A stretch of DNA of 36,204 nt from Prevotella sp. UBA1104 (lineage in GTDB: Bacteria; Bacteroidota; Bacteroidia; Bacteroidales; Bacteroidaceae): positions 1-36,204 of the forward strand of contig DCBP01000080.1 of assembly GCA_002314055.1 (NCBI GenBank), in the 5' to 3' direction. The notes below the pieces were generated by a model, which was not told the DNA's origin, ran no database searches, and saw only the letters and a program-made list of their open reading frames with translations. The number at the start of each line of letters is the position of its first letter. Position 1 is the stretch's first letter. Positions 7,734-14,553 of this stretch are shown here, piece after piece. A program made the position numbers and the translations under genes.

Positions 7734-7772
7734 GCAGAGGGGAATATGACTCAACATCATATTCCCCTCTGC
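7734..7772. terminator. Perfect 16-base-arm hairpin, terminator for rpmH and/or the ATPase gene
   Basis: GCAGAGGGGAATATGA at 7734-7749 pairs perfectly with 7757-7772 across a 7-base loop. It lies between the convergent ATPase and rpmH genes. T-rich flanks are short on both strands, so termination strength is uncertain. Confidence 0.6.
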
Positions 7773-7779
7773 CTTTAAT

Positions 7780-7799
7780 ACTTTTAAAGCTTTAAAAGT
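7780..7799. repeat. Perfect 20-base palindrome downstream of rpmH
   Basis: ACTTTTAAAGCTTTAAAAGT is its own reverse complement and lies 14 bases beyond the rpmH stop codon. It may add to the neighbouring hairpin in ending the rpmH transcript or protecting its 3' end. Confidence 0.5.
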
Positions 7800-7813
7800 G
7801 TGGAGTGCAAGGA

Positions 7814-7969
7814 TTACTTGCCGTGGTTCTCGTCAGAAACAGTAAGCTTCTTGCGACCCTTGGCGCGACGCGATGCAAGCACGCGGCGACCGTTCTTTGT
7901 TGCCATTCTCTCGCGGAATCCGTGCTTGTTCACACGTCTTCTGTTGTGTGGCTGAAATGTTCTTTTCAT
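7814..7969 (-). CDS. rpmH: 50S ribosomal protein L34
   Basis: This 51-residue gene reads on the minus strand from ATG at 7969 to TAA at 7814. The protein starts MKRTFQPHNRRRVNKHGF and contains RMATKNGRRVLASRRAKGR, the L34 signature, with a short acidic extension ending SDENHGK. L34 is a small basic protein of the large ribosomal subunit. No dnaA or rnpA neighbour is present, unlike the common bacterial arrangement. A good -7 box lies about 45 bases upstream, and a strong hairpin follows, so it is probably transcribed alone. Confidence 0.97.
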   Translation of the reverse strand: MKRTFQPHNRRRVNKHGFRERMATKNGRRVLASRRAKGRKKLTVSDENHGK

Positions 7970-8013
7970 CGTTTTTTATTTATTTTATTATTATTGTTTA
8001 TACGCTTTGGGCT

Positions 8014-8046
8014 GCAAAATTACTCATTTCTTTTGATTTAACCAAA
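8014..8046 (-). promoter_or_regulatory. Promoter of rpmH
   Basis: On the minus strand TAATTTTG (8021-8014) matches TAnnTTTG, and TTTG at 8046-8043 sits 21 bases upstream as the -33 element. Confidence 0.6.
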
Positions 8047-8096
8047 AAGAAAGCCATTTTTACACACTTCTTTTATGGTTTTTTCTGAATTTGTTG

Positions 8097-8104
8097 TAAC
8101 TTTG
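8097..8104 (+). promoter_or_regulatory. Promoter -7 box of efp
   Basis: TAACTTTG fits TAnnTTTG. The -33 element is not clear. The leader to the start codon would be about 95 bases. rpmH and efp are thus transcribed divergently from the 7970-8204 gap. Confidence 0.55.
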
Positions 8105-8204
8105 CACCGCAAAACGGGATGTTTCTGCTTTTATGCGCTATATGCAGGTGTAGGGCAGAGGCTCCATTTATCGATTTGGAAATAATTTATAAGCAATAAA
8201 CAAA

Positions 8205-8771
8205 ATGATTAATTCACAGGACATTAAGAAGGGTGTTGCTGTACGTATGGACGGCGGCATCTGGGTTTGCATCGACTTCCAGCATCGCAAACCGGGTAAG
8301 GGTAATACCATTATGAACATCAAGTTGAAGAACGTTACCGACGGACGTGTTCTTGAGCGTCGCTACAACATCGGTGAGAAGCTTGAGGATGTTTCTATCA
8401 CCCGTCGCCCTTATCAGTATCTCTACAAAGAGGGTGATGACTATATCTTCATGAACCAGGAGACTTACGATCAGACTCCTATTCCGGCAGAGCTTGTTTC
8501 TGGCGTTGAGTTCATGAAAGAGTCTGACATCGTTGAGGTCGTTTCTGATGCTGACACTGAGACTGTTCTCTATGCTGAGATGCCTGTCAAGACTAACCTT
8601 CGCGTTACTCACAGCGAGCCGGGTATCAAGGGCGATACTGCTACTAACGCTACAAAGCCTGCTACTCTCGAGAGCGGTGCCGAAATCCGCGTGCCTCTCT
8701 TCATCAACGAGGGCGACCTTATCCAGGTTGACACTCGCGACGGTAGCTACTTAAGCCGTGTTAAGGAGTAA
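8205..8771 (+). CDS. efp: Translation elongation factor P
   Basis: This 188-residue protein is a full-length EF-P with a KOW-like N-terminal domain and two OB domains. EF-P enters the ribosome E site and relieves stalling at consecutive prolines. The tip loop KPGKGNTIM is at residues 29-37, with K32 at the position of the lysine modified in E. coli. The C-terminus GDLIQVDTRDGSYLSRVKE is the family signature. Codon use suggests a highly expressed gene. Its last 54 bases and its terminator reappear at 10372 after two unrelated genes. Confidence 0.97.
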   Translation: MINSQDIKKGVAVRMDGGIWVCIDFQHRKPGKGNTIMNIKLKNVTDGRVLERRYNIGEKLEDVSITRRPYQYLYKEGDDYIFMNQETYDQTPIPAELVSGVEFMKESDIVEVVSDADTETVLYAEMPVKTNLRVTHSEPGIKGDTATNATKPATLESGAEIRVPLFINEGDLIQVDTRDGSYLSRVKE

Positions 8772-8826
8772 TTAGAACTTCGTTATAAATATTGGAGTGG
8801 GGAATCCTGCTGTCGTTTTCTCGTGA
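8718..8826 (+). repeat. Left copy of the efp-3'-end direct repeat
   Basis: These 109 bases cover the last 54 bases of efp and the first part of its terminator. They recur at 10372-10480 with one difference (A at 8753, G at 10407). Weaker matching continues through the rest of the terminator to about 8872. Confidence 0.9.
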
Positions 8827-8862
8827 GTGAGGAACGAAAGTTAGGTTCTCCACTCTTTTTAT
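8792..8862 (+). terminator. Terminator of efp
   Basis: GGAGTGGGGA and TCTCCACTC form the base of a long stem, with an inner stem CGTT..CTC/GAG..AACG in the loop. A CTTTTTATTTT run follows, as in an intrinsic terminator. Confidence 0.75.
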
Positions 8863-8947
8863 TTTCGGTTCATCCGGAATCCTTTTTAGTTGTAATGAAT
8901 TTGTAAACGGTTTCGTTTAAATGAGATAAAACAATGTTAAGCAGGTT

Positions 8948-8996
8948 TACTTTTGCCCTAATTTTATCTTTCTGTCGATAAAATCTTTTATCTTTG
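8948..8996 (+). promoter_or_regulatory. Two candidate -7 boxes before the outer-membrane gene
   Basis: TACTTTTG (8948-8955) and TATCTTTG (8989-8996) both match TAnnTTTG. The second would give a leader of about 85 bases. Neither has an obvious -33 element. The rest of 8863-9084 is A/T-rich and holds nothing else recognisable. Confidence 0.4.
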
Positions 8997-9084
8997 TCGA
9001 GTGCTTTGATGTAGCAATATGTGAATGTGTCTGTTATATCATAGTCTGTATACAATATATACTTATAACTTTTTGTTTAAAGAT

Positions 9085-9684
9085 ATGAAATGGAGCATAG
9101 CAACATTAATGATAGTATTTATATTTTGTTTTAGTACAGCAACTTTTGCTCAAACAATAAAGTTCAATAATTCTTTATCATTAAATTGGAGTAATAATGG
9201 TTCGGGCAAGATATTCAAATACAATCCAAGTATTGGAGTAGAATATCTTGAATGCAGACATTTTATGTTGTCGTCAAGTTTTGGAATTAGCAATAAAGCA
9301 CAGAAATATCCAATAATAAACAATGAAACTTTGGAAGCCAATATCAGGTATGTAACGCTTAGTACTACTGCCAGATTTAAATATGATACAAATTATATGT
9401 CTTTCTTTATTGGTGCTGGTCCTGCTTTTAATTGGAAGAAAAAATCCACATTTAATGTCCGTGGTGAAATAGCTGAAAACCAAGCTGGAGGAGGAGAGTT
9501 TCGTGCAAAAAAAAATGTTGTCGATGTTGTTGCCGAAGCTGGAATATATAAAGATTTCGATAAGTGCAGAATAGAGCTTTTTACTTCTTACAATACAAAT
9601 CTAACCAATGTAATACCTGAAAGTAGAAGAGGCTTCATCGCACATTCGTTGGCTTTAAATATAGAATTAGGATATAAATTTTAA
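9085..9684 (+). CDS. Predicted outer-membrane beta-barrel protein
   Basis: This 199-residue protein of unknown function begins with a signal peptide (about residues 1-20, cleavage after ATFAQ). It then shows alternating hydrophobic strands, glycine and aromatic residues, and the C-terminal ALNIELGYKF, a typical barrel end with a final phenylalanine. An eight-stranded OmpA/OmpX-like barrel would suit the length. ATG at 9085 was chosen because it opens the signal peptide; an earlier in-frame start at 9025 would precede it with an unlikely extension. Base composition is clearly more A/T-rich than efp. The next gene, a lipoprotein, begins 11 bases later, so the two probably act together at the outer membrane. 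Both are enclosed by the efp-tail repeats. Confidence 0.75.
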   Translation: MKWSIATLMIVFIFCFSTATFAQTIKFNNSLSLNWSNNGSGKIFKYNPSIGVEYLECRHFMLSSSFGISNKAQKYPIINNETLEANIRYVTLSTTARFKYDTNYMSFFIGAGPAFNWKKKSTFNVRGEIAENQAGGGEFRAKKNVVDVVAEAGIYKDFDKCRIELFTSYNTNLTNVIPESRRGFIAHSLALNIELGYKF

Positions 9685-9695
9685 ATTTTTATATT

Positions 9696-10364
9696 ATGGC
9701 AAAAAAAAATGTTTTATTTTCAATGCTCGTTTTTTCGAGTATTTTGGTATTTACAGGTTGTTCAGACACTGATGATGATATTGTGTTGAGTCAGCCAAAA
9801 CTAAAAGAGACTTCTCTCCCTGTTATTGTTGATGAAAATACTTCTAAGAAGGAAGTCGTTGTTGATGGTAAGACGTATATATTCAATATTCATAATGACA
9901 TACCGTCAACAAGATCTATTGGTGATGTAGGAGGAGAGAAAATATATCCAAGAGACCCAAATGCAACTCTTGCATCAGTTCCTGTTATGGTATCAAAAGG
10001 AACTTATAAGAAATATGCATCTAAGGCATTTTCTCCTTTCGCAGATTTGGCAGGTGTTTCGATTGTTATGCTTCGTTTGGACAAATTTACATTTGAATGC
10101 GTTGCTCCTTCAAATGCTAAACAGACAAGTTTTGATATTACGAACATAACAAAAGAGGGTTTTGCTACGGAAAGTGCATCATATAAAGGATTCTCTATAG
10201 ATAAGATTTTATCCACTACGAGTGGGGTGATAGTGAAATGTTCCTTTTACATTCAAGATGGTATAGCATATGATATCGCAGGACAGCAACTTACCGACAA
10301 TACATATTATCCTCTTCCTGGAAATGAAGTAAGGTATCAGTTTACTTATGATGTGAGAAAGTAA
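9696..10364 (+). CDS. Predicted lipoprotein, partner of the barrel protein
   Basis: This 222-residue protein begins with a lipoprotein signal (basic KK, hydrophobic core, then FTGC with lipidated C22), followed by SDTDDD, a Bacteroidetes-type acidic stretch that can direct export to the surface. The rest gives no recognised family; it contains an Arg-rich segment STRSIGDVGG near 70-80 and several short beta-like strands. A/T-rich codon use matches the preceding gene. The stop codon lies seven bases before the second efp-tail copy. A surface or periplasmic binding role is possible but not shown. Confidence 0.7.
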   Translation: MAKKNVLFSMLVFSSILVFTGCSDTDDDIVLSQPKLKETSLPVIVDENTSKKEVVVDGKTYIFNIHNDIPSTRSIGDVGGEKIYPRDPNATLASVPVMVSKGTYKKYASKAFSPFADLAGVSIVMLRLDKFTFECVAPSNAKQTSFDITNITKEGFATESASYKGFSIDKILSTTSGVIVKCSFYIQDGIAYDIAGQQLTDNTYYPLPGNEVRYQFTYDVRK

Positions 10365-10371
10365 TCAGTTA

Positions 10372-10480
10372 CTTATCCAGGTTGACACTCGCGACGGTAG
10401 CTACTTGAGCCGTGTTAAGGAGTAATTAGAACTTCGTTATAAATATTGGAGTGGGGAATCCTGCTGTCGTTTTCTCGTGA
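10372..10480 (+). repeat. Right copy of the efp-3'-end direct repeat (efp remnant)
   Basis: This is a 108/109 match to 8718-8826. It contains the last 18 codons of efp with a stop codon, in the same orientation but without a start. Similarity continues to the terminator end near 10526, except for 17 bases of the terminator loop that differ completely between copies. Confidence 0.9.
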
Positions 10481-10519
10481 ACAAGAAATGGCTGTAGGGT
10501 TCTCCACTCTTCTTATTTC
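10446..10519 (+). terminator. Duplicate efp-type terminator after the lipoprotein gene
   Basis: It has the same base stem as the efp terminator (GGAGTGGGGA with TCTCCACTC). The loop has a different inner stem, TTTCT/AGAAA, and a CTTCTTATTT run follows. It likely ends the barrel-lipoprotein transcript. Confidence 0.65.
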
Positions 10520-10551
10520 CGGTTGCTATTATTTGGTATCGGTATTCTGTT

Positions 10552-10590
10552 GCTGCACCAAAAGTGCAGCATAGAAGCACCTTTGGTGCC
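10552..10590. repeat. Hairpin pair with GCACC arms
   Basis: GCTGCAC-CAAAA-GTGCAGC at 10552-10570 is a perfect hairpin. Its GCACCAAAAG also pairs with CCTTTGGTGC at 10581-10590, so two alternative foldings compete. It lies in a gene-free spacer. Confidence 0.5.
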
Positions 10591-10663
10591 ACTATTATTT
10601 ATGTTTTCTTTACAGAAGTTCCGGTAACTTAAAAAAAGCATTCCACCTGTAGGGTAGAGAATC

Positions 10664-10773
10664 GTAGTAGGTGCGGTGTCTCACCGCACAATAAAGAAGG
10701 GTATATAGCATCTTCCAACCATAAATAGTCATTAAGTTCTTGCTACTGTGCGGTGAGACACCGCACCTACTAC
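10664..10773. repeat. REP-doublet-like element with perfect 27-base inverted repeats
   Basis: Bases 10664-10690 and 10747-10773 are perfect reverse complements. Each arm contains its own hairpin, GTGCGGTG-TCT-CACCGCAC. A 56-base centre separates them. Palindromes in inverted pairs are the form of REP doublets or small non-autonomous elements mobilised by RAYT-type transposases. No such transposase gene is in the window. Confidence 0.85.
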
Positions 10774-10825
10774 TTTGAACATTATTTATTGATGATCAGA
10801 ACTCTCATTTCCAACCCAACCCTTA

Positions 10826-10927
10826 CTATCCCTCACCATCCCTCACCATCCCTCACACTTACCCTCACCCTCGAACCCCCGATAAACAGGGGCTTTCGGG
10901 GCAATGTGTGAGGGTGTGAGGGTAAAA
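10826..10927 (+). repeat. CCCTCAC-rich dispersed repeat, copy 1
   Basis: It begins with three CCCTCACCAT-type units and ends in a 48-base core, 10880-10927, that includes GATAAACAGGGGCTTTCGGG and then GTGTGAGGGTGTGAGGGTAA. The core is a 47/48 match to the reverse complement of 31619-31666. The CCCTCAC units at the left end and the GTGAGGG units at the right end are mutually complementary, so the whole element can fold. It lies about 50 bases upstream of the glycosyltransferase promoter. Confidence 0.85.
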
Positions 10928-10976
10928 TGACCGAAAAACTTTTTATTTATTTATGGCTTGTTTCGGATTTTATTTT

Positions 10977-10984
10977 TACCTTTG
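10977..10984 (+). promoter_or_regulatory. Promoter -7 box of the glycosyltransferase gene
   Basis: TACCTTTG fits TAnnTTTG and lies 21 bases before the start codon. A TTG at 10958-10960 is somewhat close for the -33 element. Confidence 0.5.
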
Positions 10985-11005
10985 CCCATATTCACAAAGA
11001 GAAAT

Positions 11006-12046
11006 ATGAAATACTCAATAATCGTTCCTGTCTATAACCGTCCTGATGAGGTGGACGAGTTGCTGGGCAGTTTGGTGGAACAGACCGAAAAGGATTTCGA
11101 GGTGATAATAGTGGAAGACGGTAGCTCGCGCCCCTGCAGAGAAGTATGCAAGGGATACGAGGGCAATCTCGACCTGCACTATTACATGAAGGAGAACAGC
11201 GGACCGGGACAGAGCCGCAACTACGGAGTGGAGCGCGCCCGGGGCGAATATGTAATAATACTCGACTCCGACGTGGTGTTGCCGCCGGGATATATAGAGA
11301 GCGTCAGTGAAGAACTAGACCGCGAACCGGCAGATGCCTTTGGCGGACCGGACAAGGCGCATTCTTCCTTCACCGACACGCAGAAGGCGATAAGCTACTC
11401 CATGACGAGCTTCTTTACTACCGGTGGTATTCGCGGTAGCAAAAAGAAAAAACTCGACAAGTTTTATCCGCGCTCCTTTAATATGGGAGTGAAAAGAGAC
11501 GTGTATGAAAAGCTCGGCGGCTTCTCTAAGATGCGCTTCGGCGAAGACATCGACTTCAGTATACGTATCTTCAAGGCTGGATGCAGATGCCGGTTGTTCC
11601 CCGACTCATGGGTTTGGCACAAGCGAAGGACAGACTTCCGCAAGTTTTTCCGTCAGGTATACAACAGTGGCATTGCCCGCATAAACCTCTACAAGAAATA
11701 CCCGGAATCGCTGAAACTTGTACATCTGTTGCCGATGGTCTTCACCGTTGGCGTGATATTCCTTGTTCTTCTTTCTGCTGTGGGGCGCATTCTGATGCAC
11801 TACGACGATATCCACAGGTGGTATTGGCTGTGTGCCGGTCCGTGGTTGCCGATAATAGCATATTGTCTCTTGATATTCATAGACTCCACACGCCAGAACC
11901 GAAGCATGAAAATCGGGGCGATGAGCATTGCGGCGGCTTTCGTGCAACTGATGGGCTACGGATGCGGATTCCTTTCGGCATGGTGGAAACGCTGTGTGAT
12001 GGGAAAGAACGAATTCAGCGCTTTCGACAAGACATTCTATAAATAG
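11006..12046 (+). CDS. Family 2 glycosyltransferase, membrane-associated
   Basis: This 346-residue protein has an N-terminal GT2 fold: YSIIVPVYNR at residues 3-12, VEDGSS near 36-41, NYGVERARGEYVIILDSD near 72-89 with the metal-binding DSD, and a later GEDIDFSIR. The C-terminal third contains two or three hydrophobic membrane segments. It probably transfers a sugar from a nucleotide donor to a lipid or polysaccharide at the inner face of the cytoplasmic membrane; donor and acceptor are unknown. The start at 11006 gives the usual GT2 N-terminus; an upstream in-frame ATG at 10958 lies before the promoter box and is unlikely. No other surface-polysaccharide genes are adjacent. Confidence 0.88.
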   Translation: MKYSIIVPVYNRPDEVDELLGSLVEQTEKDFEVIIVEDGSSRPCREVCKGYEGNLDLHYYMKENSGPGQSRNYGVERARGEYVIILDSDVVLPPGYIESVSEELDREPADAFGGPDKAHSSFTDTQKAISYSMTSFFTTGGIRGSKKKKLDKFYPRSFNMGVKRDVYEKLGGFSKMRFGEDIDFSIRIFKAGCRCRLFPDSWVWHKRRTDFRKFFRQVYNSGIARINLYKKYPESLKLVHLLPMVFTVGVIFLVLLSAVGRILMHYDDIHRWYWLCAGPWLPIIAYCLLIFIDSTRQNRSMKIGAMSIAAAFVQLMGYGCGFLSAWWKRCVMGKNEFSAFDKTFYK

Positions 12047-12072
12047 TTGTCAGTATATATATAATAAGGTGG

Positions 12073-12090
12073 GGAGGAACTTTGGTTCCT
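12073..12090 (+). terminator. Small hairpin after the glycosyltransferase gene
   Basis: AGGAAC-TTT-GGTTCCT forms a short stem 27 bases after the stop codon, followed by TTCTCC. It is a weak terminator candidate. No TAnnTTTG box was seen between it and radC. Confidence 0.3.
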
Positions 12091-12154
12091 TTCTCCATCC
12101 TTTTCAGTAGAAGACCTTTCATACTGTTAACTCCTTAAATCAACGAAACACAAC

Positions 12155-12847
12155 ATGGAAAATCTTGCAATCACACAATGGGCGGAAGAAGACCGCCCGC
12201 GGGAGAAAATGCTTGCCCTCGGGGCACAGGCGCTGTCGAATGCCGAACTGCTTGCCATACTTATCGGCAGTGGGTCGCCGGGAGAGAGTGCCGTAAACTT
12301 GATGAAGCGTGTGCTCAATGACTGTGGCAATAACCTCAACAGTCTGGGAAAAATGACGGTCAGCGAACTTACGTGCAGCAAATACCGCGGACTCGGACCG
12401 GCAAAGGCGATTACGATACTGGCAGCCTGTGAACTCGGAAAGAGAAGGCAAACCGAGAAGGCGGCAGACAGACCGCGCATGGATTCGGCACTGGCAATAT
12501 ATGAACTAATGCACCCGAAGATGCAGGATCTCGCTACGGAACAGGCATGGGTACTGCTGCTGAACCAGAATTTCAAACTGATTCGTGCGCTCCAGATATC
12601 CAATGGCGGAATAAGCGAAACTGCCGTTGACGTGCGCATAATACTAAAAGAAGCACTCTTGGCTAACGCCACCGTTGTAGCCCTCTGTCATAATCATCCG
12701 AGTAACAACGCCAATCCGAGTGGCGACGACGACCGGCTGACGCAACGACTGAAGAAGGCATGTGAGACAATGCGTATATATCTGCTCGATCATGTAATCA
12801 TTACCGATGGGGCTTATTATAGCTATATGGAGAAGGGGAGGCTATAA
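12155..12847 (+). CDS. radC: RadC family JAB-domain protein
   Basis: This 230-residue protein has an N-terminal helix-hairpin-helix-like part (SNAELLAILIGSG at about 28-40 and YRGLGPAKA near 77-85). A JAB/MPN metallopeptidase-like domain follows with the JAMM pattern H179-x-H181 and S189-x2-D192 in CHNHPSNNANPSGDD. RadC was once linked to DNA repair, but its biochemical role is unresolved. Length is typical. The start ATG at 12155 gives the usual MENLAITQWAEEDRPREKM opening. It is followed by a clear terminator. Confidence 0.94.
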   Translation: MENLAITQWAEEDRPREKMLALGAQALSNAELLAILIGSGSPGESAVNLMKRVLNDCGNNLNSLGKMTVSELTCSKYRGLGPAKAITILAACELGKRRQTEKAADRPRMDSALAIYELMHPKMQDLATEQAWVLLLNQNFKLIRALQISNGGISETAVDVRIILKEALLANATVVALCHNHPSNNANPSGDDDRLTQRLKKACETMRIYLLDHVIITDGAYYSYMEKGRL

Positions 12848-12920
12848 TCGTGGGACAGGATAAAAGCTGAATTCAGCTCGTGATAAAGGAATATAACTAA
12901 ATCTGAAACTTAAAAAAATA

Positions 12921-12957
12921 CCGACAGCAGTTTCTCACGAGACCAGCTGTCGGTTTT
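12921..12957 (+). terminator. Terminator of radC
   Basis: CCGACAGC at 12921-12928 pairs with GCTGTCGG at 12946-12953, followed by TTTTCTCTTTTTT. Confidence 0.8.
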
Positions 12958-13348
12958 CTCTTTTTTGAGAATTATTATGTTACATTTGGGTTCAGTAATT
13001 GTGTCTTCTTACTGTGCAAAATTAATAAATCAGCATGATGCGTACAACAGGGAAAAAGTCGAGACCGGAGCAAATGGTGCTGTATGGGGATTATGTGGTA
13101 GAAAAATGTGTTCGTGTGTTTTAAAAAATATCGAGTGTAATGGAAACTCGTTCCGAATTGCCGAGCGTGAGTTTTATCTGACAACCAGAAGAATCAGTAA
13201 AATCCGTATTCAGAAAGTTTAGTAAAAATATAAGCCGAAATACACTCATTCTGTAATCTCCGTTTTAAAAAAGAGCATATTGCGGTGCTTTATGCTTTAA
13301 TTTATGTCAATATTCACGATTTTGCAACATGAAAAAAGCCGCTATTGT

Positions 13349-13379
13349 TTTGTTCAGACAAATATAATTGGTAACTTTG
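13349..13379 (+). promoter_or_regulatory. Promoter of fba
   Basis: TTTG at 13349-13352 and TAACTTTG at 13372-13379 are 19 bases apart and form a near-ideal Bacteroidetes promoter. The leader is about 65 bases. Confidence 0.7.
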
Positions 13380-13450
13380 CCAATAGTTAAGACGAAAGTC
13401 GGAACCAGATTATCAAACGAAACATATAAACATTTATAATAACAAATACT

Positions 13451-14461
13451 ATGGTAAGTTATAAAGAATTAGGCTTGGTAAACACAAAAGAGATGTTTAA
13501 AAGAGCCATCAATGGCGGATATGCCATCCCAGCATTCAACTTTAATAACATGGAACAGCTGCAGGCTATAATCAAGGCTTCTTCAGAGTTGAAGTCGCCG
13601 GTTATCCTTCAGGTTTCCAAAGGTGCACGCAACTATGCTAACCCTACACTGCTGCGCTATATGGCACAGGGTGCTGTGGCATACGCTAAGGAACTTGGAT
13701 GCAACCATCCGGAGATTGTATTGCACCTTGACCATGGTGACAGCTTTGAGCTTTGCAAAAGCTGTGTAGACCTCGGTTTCTCTTCAGTAATGATCGATGG
13801 TTCTTCTCTGCCTTACGACGAGAATGTTGCTCTTACAAAGAAGGTTGTTGACTACGCTCATCAGTATGACGTTACTGTAGAGGGTGAGCTCGGCGTTTTG
13901 GCTGGTGTTGAGGATGAGGTTGCTTCTGAGGTTTCTCACTATACAAAGCCTGAGGAGGTTATCGACTTCACAACAAAGACTGGCGTTGATTCTCTCGCTA
14001 TTTCTATCGGTACAAGCCACGGCGCTTATAAGTTCAAACCAGAGCAGTGCACACGCGACCCGAAGACTGGTCGTCTTGTTCCTCCACCATTGGCATTCGA
14101 TGTTCTCGACGAGATTATGAAGAAGCTTCCTGGATTCCCTATCGTTCTCCACGGATCATCTTCAGTTCCTCAGGAGTATGTTGACATGATTAATGCTAAC
14201 GGCGGTAAGCTTCCAGATGCTGTAGGTATTCCAGAGGAGCAGCTCCGCAAGGCTGCCAAGAGTGCTGTTTGCAAGATTAATATCGACTCTGATTCTCGTC
14301 TTGCCTTCACCGCTGCCGTTCGCAAGGTTTTGGCAGAGAAGCCTGCTGAATTCGACCCACGTAAATACTGCGGTCCGGCTCGCGATTTGATGGAGGAGAT
14401 GTACAAGCACAAGATTATCGATGTGCTTGGTAGCGACAACAAGCTTGGTCAGCTCGACTAA
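13451..14461 (+). CDS. fba: Class II fructose-bisphosphate aldolase
   Basis: This 336-residue metal-dependent aldolase interconverts fructose-1,6-bisphosphate with glyceraldehyde-3-phosphate and dihydroxyacetone phosphate. Motifs include AFNFNN near residue 28, HLDHGDSFE at 92-100 (D94 catalytic, H95 metal ligand), EGELGVLAGVEDEV near 144-157, GTSHGAYK near 187-194 with a metal histidine, and VLHGSSSVP further on. Length and motifs fit the Bacteroides enzyme. Codon use suggests high expression. It stands alone between its own strong promoter and a strong terminator. Confidence 0.96.
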   Translation: MVSYKELGLVNTKEMFKRAINGGYAIPAFNFNNMEQLQAIIKASSELKSPVILQVSKGARNYANPTLLRYMAQGAVAYAKELGCNHPEIVLHLDHGDSFELCKSCVDLGFSSVMIDGSSLPYDENVALTKKVVDYAHQYDVTVEGELGVLAGVEDEVASEVSHYTKPEEVIDFTTKTGVDSLAISIGTSHGAYKFKPEQCTRDPKTGRLVPPPLAFDVLDEIMKKLPGFPIVLHGSSSVPQEYVDMINANGGKLPDAVGIPEEQLRKAAKSAVCKINIDSDSRLAFTAAVRKVLAEKPAEFDPRKYCGPARDLMEEMYKHKIIDVLGSDNKLGQLD

Positions 14462-14507
14462 TGATGCTTGATATTGACTAATATCGCAAATTAATTAATA
14501 TAAGAAA

Positions 14508-14549
14508 ACAGGCGCTCGTTACGATGATGTAACTGAGCGCCTGTTTTTT
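14508..14549. terminator. Bidirectional terminator between fba and the DUF4831 gene
   Basis: ACAGGCGCTC at 14508-14517 pairs with GAGCGCCTGT at 14535-14544, extended by GTTAC/GTAAC. T6 follows on the + strand and TTTTC on the - strand, so it can stop both convergent transcripts. Confidence 0.85.
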
Positions 14550-14553
14550 CATT

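Larger units (their letters stand above)
12848..13450. other. Gene-free spacer between radC and fba
   Basis: The 603-base gap holds the palindrome AGCTGAATTCAGCT at 12865-12878, the radC terminator and the fba promoter. An open frame of 85 codons at 12965-13222 lacks any recognisable family, promoter or coding-like composition, so it is not called. Nothing else was recognised. Confidence 0.6.

Noticed and set aside
9025..9084. Longer N-terminus for the barrel protein
   Set aside because: The extra residues precede a standard signal peptide and would bury it.
10372..10425. Possible second efp gene
   Set aside because: Only the last 18 codons are present, without a start or upstream coding sequence, so it is a remnant or repeat arm.
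12965..13222. 85-codon open frame between radC and fba
   Set aside because: No family, no promoter box, a cysteine-scattered low-quality composition, and position directly after a terminator T run. Not enough to call a gene.
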